In this document: one piece after another, positions 15,201 through 22,971 of the stretch | How the letters are laid out: each line of letters starts with the position of its first letter | Numbering within the stretch: the first letter of the stretch is position 1 | NCBI GenBank assembly: GCA_905221605.1 | Contig: CAJNDS010000291.1 | Location: 291,545 to 355,544, forward strand | DNA length: 64,000 bases | Source: Symbiodinium natans | Lineage: Eukaryota > Sar > Dinophyceae > Suessiales > Symbiodiniaceae | Reading direction: 5' to 3' | The notes under the pieces: generated by a model | Databases searched by the model: none | What the model was told of the DNA's origin: nothing | What the model saw: only the letters and a program-made list of their open reading frames with translations | Program-made: the position numbers and the translations under genes

Positions 15201-18200
15201 CCATCTGGGAGTGGTTGCCCCCAAGGATGATGTCCTTGAATAGGCCAGAGCTTAGGCTGTGGAACTAAGCAGTGAAAGAAGCAACGTTCCCGTTTAAAAG
15301 GCAACTCTATCGTGCACGTAGGTCGTGCGGCAGTCGTGGAAAGCCCCTTTTGCTGCGGAGGTAGGCTGGAACTTGTTGACGGACTGCAATAACTTCTGTA
15401 CTGCTTGAAACGACGGCGCATGTTGCGATCCTTCTTCAGGATAGAAGTACGGACATGGGGTTGGTTTTTTGTGAGCTCTCAGCTCTTTCAGGAATGTCGT
15501 ATGGCCCGGTTCCAAGGACAACTCTGCAAGTGGAAGAAGCATCCCTAAAAATCACTCAACTTTTCCTTCCCGAGACCTAAGAGTGCACTGTGCAGACTTG
15601 GGGAAAGACCTTTAAACTGCCTCGAGCTGCTACACCTCTACCTGCGGTCCCATTGCCGAGCCAAGCGTCCGTGCCTCGCCCAGCCATGTTGGTGGACACC
15701 GTGACCATACCCAGCCGGCCAGCCTTGCAGTTGGGAGGTTTGAGGCGGATGCACGTGTAGATACATGCAGATACGTGTACGTGTACGTACGTGTAGGTAT
15801 GTGTAGGAACATTGCCAAAACCCTGAGCCTGGGAGATCGTTTCGTTCTCCCGAGCAATGGACTCCGGACGGGCGTTGAGCAGCTGCGGCTCCACGCCCGC
15901 CTCGCGCAGTCGCGTCACGATGGCCTGCGAGGAAGGTTGGGGGCAGGGCGCAGTGCCTCTCTCTCTCTGCCGTTGCATCCAGAGGGTCTAGCAGCGCTCA
16001 CAACAAGGACTGTGCTTTGCATGTGGCTGTCGGAGCTTTTGGCCTGCCTCAGACATCTTGACATTGGCCGTGCCGATCAGGACGGGGCGACCATTTCGCT
16101 GATTGTTCAGGATGATCTCCTCGACAATGGCGTTCACCTTGGCCTCCTCAGTCTTGTACACCACGTCCGGATAGTCACGGCGCACATTGGGCCGTGCCGT
16201 GGGGATGCCGGTGCAGCGCAGGCCATAGATCTCCTGGAACTCCGCCGCTTCGGTGAGCGCCGTGCCGGTCATGGCACAGAGCCTTGGGAAGAGCCGGAAG
16301 AGGGATTGGTAGGTGATCTGCGCAGAGACCTGGGAGCGAACGCTCACGTCGATGTTCTCCTTCGTCTCAATGGCCTGGTGCATGCCATCGGACCACCTCC
16401 TTCCTTCCAGCACACGGCCGGTGAAGGTGTCCACGATTGCAACCTGGCCATCTCGGATGATGTACTCCTCACCGAGTTGGAAAAGCTCCTTGGCCTTCAC
16501 CGCGTTCAGCACGTAAAGGATCCAGGCCTCTTCCGGCTCCCACAAATTCTCTACTCCCAGCAGATCTTGCGCGACCTTCTCTCCCAAGTCTGTAAGGACT
16601 GCATTCATGTTCTTCTCCTGAAGTCGACATTGTGACACCCCCTACAGGGGTAATAAAAGGGCAACAGGCAAACACTAAGAACGAAATGTTGCAAAACCTT
16701 CTGACGCGCCAGGGTCTCATCCACCGTGTAGTGCAAGTCCTTCTGGAGGGCTGTAGCCACCTCTTTTCCAGCCTGGAACTGCCTCGGCACTGCAGGCACC
16801 GACTCAGAGATAATGAGCGGCGTCCGCGCTTCGTCGATTAGGATGGAGTCGGCCTCATGCACACGCTGTGTCAGCCATGTCCGCTAGCTCAGGATGTTCT
16901 TGTTTCAGCTTCCTGCCTAGCTGAACTGAAGTCTTCTTTGCAGGGTATGTGGCAGATTCGGGATCGACTCAGGATTGTTACTGTTGAGCTTCCATGTTTT
17001 ATGGCATCGTCCACGAGGACTCAAGCTTTTGGTTTGCGGAGCTGGCCTCATCCACGAGGCAGAAATGGAAAGGCTTGCTCTGCACGACCTGGTGCGGGTA
17101 CACCGCCAGGTTGTCTCGCAGGTAGTCGAAGCCAAGCTCCGCGTTGGTCAGGTACACGACGTCACACTTGTAAGCCTTCTGGCGGTCCTTCACCTGCCAT
17201 CCCCCTCGCCCAAAGCCCCCCAATAAGACTCATCCGGTGCTTTAGCTTTTTGAGGTTGAATGGCGCGACCCGTTCCTACTGTAGTGGCGTTTCTCGAAAA
17301 AAGCAGCTTTAAGCTGTACATGTTCGAGCACCCATGCACCACCCACATCACCCACATCACCCACATCACCCACATCACCCACATCACCCACATCACCCAC
17401 CACACCAAGGCACTTCCATGGTGGACTGCACCAGGCCAACAGTCACGCCCAAAAACCGCAGGACTTGCCCGACATTCTCGGCGTCTCGGCGCGCCAAGTA
17501 GTCATTGGGCGTGACCACGAAGACACCGCCCTTGTCTTCCAGAGCCGCAAGGAAGGTAGGGAGCAGCGCCACAATGGTCTTGCCCTCACCTGTATGGGTA
17601 TGCGAACTGCGAATGGCCCGATTCCGGCCAGGACAACCCTGTTGAACTCCAGTCCTCCATCTGACAAGCACACAGCTGCATACACCATGAACCTGGATAC
17701 ACCATCATCCCAACTTCCTAAGCCCTAAACCCTAAACCCTAAACTCCCTGGCGAGCCTGTTTTCATCTCTGCTAGCCGCTCTTGGTGAAGAACCAGCCCG
17801 CCCAGGAGCTGGACGTCAAAGTACCAGAGCTCCAGCACCCTCCAAACCGCCTTTTGCATCGGAAAACTGCTCGGGGCCCCAGGATTCTTAGGGTTTAGGG
17901 GGTTTAGGGGTTTAGGGGTTTAGGGGTTTAGGGGTTTAGGGGGTTTAGGGGTTTAGGGGTTTAGGAGTTTAGGGGTTTAGGGGTTTAGGGGTTTAGGGGT
18001 TTAGGGGTTTAGGGGTTTAGGGGTTTAGGGGTTTAGGGGTTTAGGGGTTTAGGGGTTTAGGGGTTTAGCTTGAGGGGGCATCCGAAAACAAGCTTCAGGT
18101 CGGGGGGCCTTTAGGGGTGTCATCGCTTTCGGGTTTGTGACTTGCCCGGCTTGCGGGCGTATGAAGCGTGCGTGGGCAGTGGGAAATATGGTTGGCATGT

Positions 18201-18934
18201 CAGTCGAAAATCCGCTGAGGAAACACTAACGAAGTCCATTAGAGTCCGCTCTTGGTCCTGGACAGCTCCATACCCTACTGTATTCTGTTCCAAGGCTATG
18301 AGCGTCTGGGCTGCCAAAATGTTGGATTGGTGCTTTTGCATTTGTTGGGAGAATACTGCGTCTTAGCACCTCTGCACCCAAGAAAGATTGGGACAGTAGA
18401 TTGTTTTCTATTCCTGGACGACTGGCTCCCAAATGTACATGTTTGTCCCTGGCGACCCTGCACAAAAAGAAGCGGAAAAGCGAGGTGGATCCATGTGGGA
18501 AGAAACCATGATAATGCGCATGTGGCCTGACTAACAGGACAGGATGTAGGTTCTGCAATGCGCATCCCCGTTCTGCAATCTGCCTCGCGGAGAACCGCAA
18601 AGGCTTCGTTGACGGTCTTCGTCTCAAAACCGTTTGCCTCTAGCGCAGAACGAGAAATGAAGGCGCACAGGGCCCAAGGTGAATTGTCAATTGTGCTTGA
18701 GGGTAAGTGTCCAAGCTATGGCAGGCGTGAGGCTTGAATTCGCTGGCGCAGCTCTGTTGTCTTGGCCCGCAGGGCAGCGTTGTCCATCCTGGGTCTTCTC
18801 AGACTGCTCGGCTTGCTTCTGAGCCTGCTTGGGTTGAAAGTTTAGGGCTTCGTCTTCCACTTTCCGGTGAGCAGGAGCTGTCACAGGCCAGGGCTCTTCT
18901 CGAACTCCTCTTCCAGCGCATTGATGGCCTCGAC
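5673..18934 (-). CDS. secA: preprotein translocase subunit SecA (at least 22 exons)
   Basis: SecA is the ATPase that pushes unfolded preproteins through the SecY channel; in algae it drives import into the thylakoid. Minus-strand exons collected here follow SecA order. They include an N-terminal helix (INALEEEFE), FDVQLLGG, Walker [28 protein letters not shown], the DEAD-box-like [13 protein letters not shown], the preprotein-binding domain and AMTGTA. Helicase domain 2 follows with [32 protein letters not shown] and FFISLQDDVF. The helical scaffold and wing domain ends the set ([45 protein letters not shown]). Exons total about 2.0 kb inside 13 kb of gene. Introns hold microsatellites and telomere-type repeats. 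Start codon, targeting peptide, parts of helicase domain 2 and the stop are not fixed. No stop falls inside a called exon. The plastid role is inferred from family knowledge; introns exclude bacterial contamination. Confidence 0.96.
6063..6130 (-). CDS. secA: secA exon: [20 protein letters not shown]
   Basis: The most conserved part of the helical wing/scaffold domain; compare LQTIDELWKEHLQAMDHL. Acceptor TGCAG. A further open stretch (KLRELRQSC to NAFTQ, 6175-6280) in the same strand may hold another exon. Confidence 0.92.
6409..6477 (-). CDS. secA: secA exon: [20 protein letters not shown]
   Basis: Twenty-three codons after acceptor CCTAG, matching the helix that reads EEAYEEKE in other SecA proteins. 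Donor GC (GCAAAC). Confidence 0.75.
7012..7086 (-). CDS. secA: secA exon: [13 protein letters not shown]
   Basis: Twenty-five codons after acceptor GGCAG: a charged linker, [14 protein letters not shown], then FNEYFGL at the position of LNRTFGL in other SecA proteins. Donor GTCCCC. Confidence 0.7.
7844..8281 (+). other. plus-strand open frame inside a secA intron, not called a gene
   Basis: A 145-codon open frame with no recognised motif, antisense to secA. Dinoflagellate introns often hold such frames by chance. Confidence 0.2.
8345..8450 (-). CDS. secA: possible secA exon (helical wing)
   Basis: Open stretch reading [20 protein letters not shown], at the right place for a poorly conserved part of the helical scaffold. 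No motif confirms it. Confidence 0.35.
8612..8671 (-). CDS. secA: secA exon: [16 protein letters not shown]
   Basis: Continues the scaffold helix; [15 protein letters not shown] aligns with DEVMNNQRRAIYAER at equal length. Acceptor GCAG. The 3' edge is not fixed. Confidence 0.93.
8729..8812 (-). CDS. secA: secA exon: helical scaffold, [17 protein letters not shown]
   Basis: Twenty-eight codons, [20 protein letters not shown] and FEFDK, the long scaffold helix. Acceptor TTGAG, donor GC (GCCAGG). Confidence 0.95.
9010..9036 (-). CDS. secA: secA exon: [11 protein letters not shown]
   Basis: Matches the EDMPIESKM block. Acceptor probably TTCAG near 9037, with AAG at about 9053 as an alternative. 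Donor GC (GCAGCC). Joined length to the next exon equals that of other SecA proteins. Confidence 0.78.
9374..9429 (-). CDS. secA: secA exon: [16 protein letters not shown]
   Basis: Continues FFISLQ with [18 protein letters not shown], as in DNLLRIFGGERIAGLM. The 3' edge is uncertain by a few bases; a GT at 9373 is likely. Confidence 0.93.
9565..9603 (-). CDS. secA: secA exon: [13 protein letters not shown]
   Basis: Thirteen codons directly continuing GRAGRQ. Acceptor CACAG, donor GA (GAGACT), next exon begins GAC. Confidence 0.95.
9903..9986 (-). CDS. secA: secA exon: [20 protein letters not shown]
   Basis: Twenty-eight codons holding the [17 protein letters not shown] signature (helicase motif VI). 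TTRHESRR replaces the usual TERHESRR. Acceptor AGAG, donor GC (GCGCTG). Confidence 0.97.
11672..11698. repeat. (CA)n microsatellite
   Basis: About 13 CA units inside a secA intron, directly downstream (on the minus strand) of the [12 protein letters not shown] exon. Confidence 0.95.
11703..11738 (-). CDS. secA: secA exon: [12 protein letters not shown]
   Basis: Twelve codons just before the AGGLYVLG block, in phase with it through a GA donor (GAGATG). The intron begins with a GT-rich microsatellite. Confidence 0.72.
12165..12292. repeat. compound TA/CA/CATA microsatellite
   Basis: Consecutive TA, CA and CATA arrays, the last about 13 units, then a second short TA run. It lies in a secA intron. 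Confidence 0.95.
12594..12644 (-). CDS. secA: probable secA exon ([11 protein letters not shown])
   Basis: Seventeen codons after acceptor GCAG, reading [17 protein letters not shown], similar to the VASEKAPTDDPVIQ block of cyanobacterial SecA. Phase fits the following exon, with a GA donor (GACAAC). Confidence 0.5.
13148..13195 (-). CDS. secA: possible secA exon ([11 protein letters not shown])
   Basis: An open stretch reading [16 protein letters not shown] that could match the helix before the HESRR block (AVEFAVK type). The match is weak and edges are not fixed. Confidence 0.3.
15090..15234 (-). CDS. secA: secA exon: [17 protein letters not shown]
   Basis: Completes GRGTDIILGGN and continues [15 protein letters not shown], equivalent to MARLKLREILMP. 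The 3' boundary is uncertain; the frame stays open past 15090. Confidence 0.88.
15670..15723 (-). CDS. secA: secA exon: [10 protein letters not shown]
   Basis: Eighteen codons, [18 protein letters not shown], helicase motif V. The protein requires the exon to end at ACG, so the intron starts GACGCT; the next exon starts GACATC. Confidence 0.96.
15829..15924 (-). CDS. secA: secA exon: [20 protein letters not shown]
   Basis: Thirty-two codons covering the block that reads LLKKRGIPHEVLNAK in other SecA proteins, ending ENETISQ. Acceptor GCAG, donor GC (GCTCAG); next exon begins GCT. Confidence 0.95.
16048..16617 (-). CDS. secA: secA exon: preprotein-binding domain to helicase domain 2
   Basis: The longest exon, 190 codons. 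It runs from [20 protein letters not shown] through [26 protein letters not shown]-like [32 protein letters not shown] and [14 protein letters not shown]. Acceptor TTCAG, donor GC (GCAGGC). Codon use is GC-rich and clearly unlike the surrounding introns. Confidence 0.98.
16698..16853 (-). CDS. secA: secA exon: [17 protein letters not shown]
   Basis: Fifty-two codons completing [19 protein letters not shown], then the start of the preprotein-binding domain ending [11 protein letters not shown]. Acceptor ATGAG, donor GTTTTG. Confidence 0.97.
17047..17193 (-). CDS. secA: secA exon: [10 protein letters not shown] to LVDE
   Basis: Forty-nine codons after acceptor [30 protein letters not shown] and the start of the Walker B/DEAD-like motif LVDE. 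Donor GC (GCCAGC); the next exon also begins GCC. Confidence 0.97.
17337..17402. repeat. 9-bp minisatellite CACCCACAT, about 7 units
   Basis: Near-perfect 9-bp units lying in the secA intron that follows the Walker A exon. Confidence 0.95.
17414..17589 (-). CDS. secA: secA exon: Walker A, TGEGKT to VGLVQSTME
   Basis: Begins inside TGEGKT (the ATP phosphate-binding loop) and runs through [19 protein letters not shown] to [12 protein letters not shown]. Donor GTGCCT after GAA. Bases 17590-17671 upstream in the same frame are intron. Confidence 0.97.
17722..17746. repeat. interstitial CCCTAAA repeat
   Basis: Three CCCTAAA units in the secA intron just before the Walker A exon. Its strand orientation is opposite to the array at 17.89 kb. 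Confidence 0.9.
17757..17850 (-). CDS. secA: secA exon: [22 protein letters not shown]
   Basis: Ninety-four bases after acceptor AAAAG. Encodes [19 protein letters not shown] and AEMKTG, ending with one base of the first Gly of Walker A. Donor GC (GCTCGC); the next exon completes TGEGKT in phase. Confidence 0.95.
17889..18068. repeat. TTTAGGGG array, about 22 units
   Basis: Head-to-tail 8-bp TTTAGGGG units with a few TTTAGGGGG and one TTTAGGAG variant. It is a one-base-longer version of the TTTAGGG telomere repeat and lies wholly within a secA intron. Confidence 0.97.
18584..18637 (-). CDS. secA: secA exon: [11 protein letters not shown]
   Basis: Eighteen codons after acceptor GAG, ending in the conserved EAFAVLRE. 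The intron begins GCAGAT. That intron carries the TTTAGGGG array at 17.89-18.07 kb. Confidence 0.92.
18734..18788 (-). CDS. secA: secA exon: [18 protein letters not shown]
   Basis: Fifty-five bases after acceptor CCAG. It corresponds to LSDEELRAKTAELRERL of other SecA proteins. Donor GC (GCCTCA). Confidence 0.92.
18897..18934 (-). CDS. secA: secA exon: N-terminal [12 protein letters not shown]
   Basis: Thirty-eight bases after acceptor CAAG. They match the conserved [16 protein letters not shown] block of SecA. The Lys codon is split across a GA donor (GAGCCC) and the first G of the next exon. Confidence 0.88.
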
Positions 18935-18992
18935 CTTGAAAGGCACCCAACGAGCACAACGACCCTGACAGAGGACAGCATCTGCAGCTCGC

Positions 18993-19029
18993 CTGCTCAG
19001 CCAAGGATTCGATCAGCGCCTCCTCAGAT
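18993..19029 (-). CDS. secA: possible secA exon upstream of the N-terminal helix
   Basis: Open stretch reading SEEALIESLAEQ, ending at a GC donor (CAG then GCGAGC). Joined to the next exon it gives [14 protein letters not shown], which fits a SecA N-terminus, but this part of SecA is poorly conserved. Confidence 0.4.
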
Positions 19030-19654
19030 CTTGCCAAGAAGGCGTCTGCATGTGTTTTTGCATTGTTTTTTCTAGGCCATGCAAACAGAATGATGACACG
19101 GCAAAGCACTGAAAGCGATCCTGATGTGATTTTATCTCCGACCTCGCCACAGCCAAGGGGCATTTTCCTTCTCCAAATCGCCCTTAACCTCCTCCTTTGG
19201 CTTCTCCACAACGGCAGTCTCTGCCTCAAAATGTCGGTGCATTTGCCATACGGGTGGATGGAAGCACCCCTCAAGTTTCCACATGCAGCCTCCTTCCCAA
19301 TCACAGCCCACAAGTGGCATCTTTACATTTTACGACTTTTGAGACAGAACCCCAACACAAGGCCGTCGAATTGCGCCAAAACGGCAGCCCGGCTAGCAAG
19401 CGGCAATGGCTTTTCACGAGCCCCTGTGGGTTTAAGGTTCAGGCCTTGGGGTGTCAAGGTGTGTCAAGGCGTGTCAAAGCTTACTGAAGGCATTAAAAGC
19501 TTGCAAAGTCTAGCGGGTCCCGTCCCCCATGGGGTCGGCCCACTGTCACCCACAAGGCCCGGGCCCTCATTCTGACAGCCGACCGGGCCTCTGGACGCCT
19601 TGCACACAGTTCAGTCGCGAAGCTTGGGCTGATAGGGTACAGCTGCCTCCATAA
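19030..19654. other. upstream region of secA
   Basis: Should hold the missing secA start and targeting peptide. One exon-like minus stretch at 19160-19240 reads AETAVVEKPKEEVKGDLEKE but has no SecA match. Short GTGTCAAGG repeats lie at 19450-19485. Confidence 0.35.
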
Positions 19655-20285
19655 TGTTTCTTTCTTCATTTATTTCCGTAGTTCATTGTGCATTTTGTTC
19701 TTTCGTTTTCTTTCTTTATTTCTTCTGTCTTTGTTTATCTCTTTCATTCTTTCTTTGGTTCTTGCGCAGGCAACCCAACTCCAGATGTCCAAGCTGTGCT
19801 ACAGGCTCGAGCGGTGCCTTGCAAATCGTTCTTTCTTTATGCCTTTTGCATTTATTTTGTCTTTCTCTTTCTTTCTCTTTATTGATCATCTTTCCTTCTG
19901 GTTCTTACTCGTCATTTCTCTTTCTTTCTCTTTCGCTATCTCTCTTTCTCTTTCTTTCTCTGTATGGTTCGTTCTTTCTTGGGGGCATGTCTCTTTCCTT
20001 ATCTTTCCTTATCTTTCTTTATCGTTACTATATCTTTCTCTTTGCTTCTTTTTCTTGGTCTTTCCTTCTCTTTCTTTCTGTTTCTTTCCCTTTTTTCTCT
20101 TCATTTATCCTTCTTTCTCTTTCTTTCTCCTTCTTTCACTCTTTCTTTGTCGTGCGTTCTCCTTCTTTCACTGTTTCTTTCCCTTTCACTATCTTACTTG
20201 CCCTTTCTGTATTTCTCATGCTTTCTCTGTTTTTTCTCTTTCTTTCTCTTTATGTTTTTCCTTTCCTTTCTCGCTCTTTCTTTCT
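19655..20285. repeat. polypyrimidine (TTTC/CTTT)n tract
   Basis: About 630 bases of degenerate TTTC, CTTT and TTCTT units on the plus strand, broken by a mixed insert at about 19770-19830. It creates long Phe/Ser/Leu open frames in all three plus frames, which are artefacts. Confidence 0.95.
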
Positions 20286-20289
20286 AGGA

Positions 20290-22470
20290 ACACCCCCCGG
20301 CACGGAACGCCCCCGGCTTAGGGCGGTCAATGGAGATCTTGTGGGCGGTATCATGCCTGATGATCCCCCCTGTTTTTCCAGGAGTTCGAAAACCGACAAG
20401 ATCCCTCGGCTCTGCCAATGTGTTTCTCTCTCACTCTCTCTCATCTCTCTCCGCTCTGTCCCGCAACTCTCCATAAAGGCTGCGAAGGCTTCAAAACCAA
20501 ACCAAAGCCTGAACTCTGCACATCTCTGCGCCCTGCAAGGCTCTAAAAACTCAACAAGTCGCCTCCGCAAAGCCGCAGAACCCTAGCGGCCCTAGCACTC
20601 TCGGCAATGCCTCTTCGCAGCAGCGCCCGCTGCCAAAACTGTGGCAATTGCTGCAAGCGACGACGATGCGCCTGGGCAACGACCCAACGACCAGAAGCCG
20701 CCAAGACCAGCCCCGCAGCCCCAACAGCCTGGAAGTGCCCGAGTGTTTTCCTGAATTTCTCTGAAGCCCCGGAAAGCGCAGATGGCGCTCCGTCGTTCTT
20801 GCCGTTTTGCCGCTTTGCCGTTTTGCCGCTTTGCCGTTTCTTGTTTATCTTTTCTGATCTTTTACTGGCAGGCTCCTGGGCACGATTCTCCTCCGCCTTT
20901 TTTCAGCTTCCCAACAAATTATCAAAAAAGTCTACAAGTTCGGAAGACAGTCATATGCTTATGTCATGCCTAAGTCAGGCCTGATGTCCCCAATGAACCG
21001 CAATGAGACAAATGCCATACCTAAGGCATGCCTTTGCTCGTTTCCCCGAGTGACCGCATACACCCAAGGAGTTCAAACAAAAACCGTTTGATTGACCAAA
21101 TCGAGCCTCTCCCTGGAAAATTGTATGGGCTGGAAGCCTTAGTTTCACCCCCTCTCCGGCTGAACCTTTGATGCCAGCAGACACCGGCTTGACATGTGTA
21201 CGCCAGGTTGCTGGGCGTAGTCTAGTAGGGACAGGAGCAGCAACTGGCTGCTAGCTCGCTTGCAAACCCTCGGGCCCCCCAACCTCGCTCTGGAAGCTCA
21301 TGCACTCGCCGTCCCGATTGCGTGGCCGGCCTCCACGAGATTTCCACAGGCTCTGTTACTCGGGGATTCCGGCACAAGGCCCACACAACAAGGAAGCCAC
21401 AGCCAGTTTGCCAATCGAAACACGCAGGTCAGTGCTACAACATGACCATGGCCACCCAATGCTCCAAGTAAAATGACACAGAATGACTCCCTGAATCGTA
21501 GCCCGCTGTTTGATCAAGATCACATAGTCCTGGAGGGGGGGGGCTCTAAACTCGGCTTTAGAGCAACAGGGTTAGGGTTTCGGAGTTTGCCACCTGCATA
21601 GCAGCCTCACACTGCACTCCTCAGTTTCGAATTCAAGGTTTTCTGCAACACGCCAGCAGCGACTAACAGAAGCCAAATCGCTGAGACTCTTGCTCGATCC
21701 GGATTTCCTACGGTCATCTGCGAATGCTTCAAGTGGTCTGGTCATCACAGATGAGACCAGTGGCGAGGGAATCTCGTCTCTCCAAACGAAATGCGCGAGA
21801 ACCCTGAGTAGAGGGACTGCAGCACATTGTCCATCCAGAACTTGGCTAGTGGCTGCAGACAGCCGTGAAAAACCTTCTCCCTTGGGTTTTGGGTGCCAGC
21901 GGTTCTCCTGAACTGGGCCTAAGTCCTGAGTGTTTAGCCAAACCCCTTCACCGCCTTAAACCCCGTCCCCTGGCATCTGAAATTCGCCTGGCGGATGCAA
22001 GTGTCTCCGGAACCGCCCCTATGGCAAAGGCCTGGCGAAGGGCTGCGCAGGCATCCCGAGCCAAAAACAAGCGAAAGCCCTCTGAACCTCCTCCCCACGG
22101 CACTCCTTGGAAGACTGACACAAATGCCTGTGCTGTTTAGGGTCTGTTTTTGTTTTTGTTTCTTATGCCACCCTCCAAGCGACACTATCATGCCGGCTGT
22201 TTTTTGTTTTTACGTACCCTTAGACGGTATCTCGAAAGCAATCCTCTCTTTGGATACCATCTGTGGTCGTACTCCCTAAGTCGTCCACCTTTCTCTCTTG
22301 GCCTGGTTCGACAACCCGACACCAATCTCAAGACACCTCTTCCTGAACTCCCCATCTCAGGATGCAATATGAAGCACTCACATCCCAAAGATCAGGTTTA
22401 CACTTAGCGGTCTGCCCTGTACTGCGCGCGTTGTGGCCAAAGCCGGGGTTGGTCATGCATGTTGTCTTGA
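20290..22470. other. no gene recognised
   Basis: Mixed DNA. A GCCGTTTTGCCGCTTT tandem lies at 20800-20840. A minus open stretch at 20640-20790 (RLQQLPQFWQRALLRRG) looks slightly coding. A GGGTTAGGGTTT scrap lies at 21570. A TTTTTG run lies at 22145-22160. Confidence 0.4.
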
Positions 22471-22971
22471 TTGTGCGGAAGGGTTGCCTTTGCAACCTCT
22501 AGACGCCGAGCACTTGCCCGTGTCTTACAGCCCCCAACCTCGTTGAGCGCCATGGCGTCAGAACCCTTGTGGCGGCCGTCTACGCACACAACTTTGGTTG
22601 CTGAAGAAGAGAAAGGAATTGGCGGCGAAATTCCAACTGGGACACAGGACACACATCAAGAATCGAACGCCTATCAGCTACTGAAGCAAACAGCATCCCT
22701 CCTGCCCCAGCTACCTATCGGCACTGAAGTTTCACTGTGTCTTCCTGACAATGTTCGGGCTCCTGAACTCCTCAAGGCCTATTTTCGATGGATACTTGCT
22801 CGAGGGCCCCGTGCTCATCAAACCTCATATGAAGTAGGGTATATGTTTCTTGTACCCCTGGAGTCTCCGAAGAGCTGTCCGAGCAAGAAGCGAAAAACTA
22901 CAGCACACCACGAAGCCGCTCCAAGTCCTTCACGAGCATCAAGAGGACCGATATGTTTCTTGTACCCCTAA
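22471..22971 (+). CDS. hypothetical open frame, unidentified
   Basis: A 166-codon frame with balanced composition, for example LLPQLPIGTEVSLCLPDN and APELLKAYFRWILARGP, and a basic stretch SKKRKTTAHHEAAPSP. A block reading ATATGTTTCTTGTACCCCT occurs twice, at about 22840 and 22950, so the 3' end may be repeat-derived. No domain recognised. It could be one exon of a larger gene or chance. Confidence 0.3.
   Translation: MCGRVAFATSRRRALARVLQPPTSLSAMASEPLWRPSTHTTLVAEEEKGIGGEIPTGTQDTHQESNAYQLLKQTASLLPQLPIGTEVSLCLPDNVRAPELLKAYFRWILARGPRAHQTSYEVGYMFLVPLESPKSCPSKKRKTTAHHEAAPSPSRASRGPICFLYP

Noticed and set aside
17595-17671. [15 protein letters not shown] as the SecA segment before Walker A
   Set aside because: The true segment, [12 protein letters not shown] to AEMKTG, was found at 17850-17757 and joins TGEGKT in phase; the first is intron.
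17889-18068. A chromosome end
   Set aside because: Coding exons of secA lie on both sides, so the array is interstitial.
5673-18934. secA as bacterial contamination
   Set aside because: The gene is interrupted by many introns and microsatellites and shares intron style with the eukaryotic dynein gene next to it.
19654-20586. 310-codon plus frame rich in Phe, Ser and Leu, resembling a membrane protein
   Set aside because: It is translated from the TTTC/CTTT tract; all three frames are open with the same composition.
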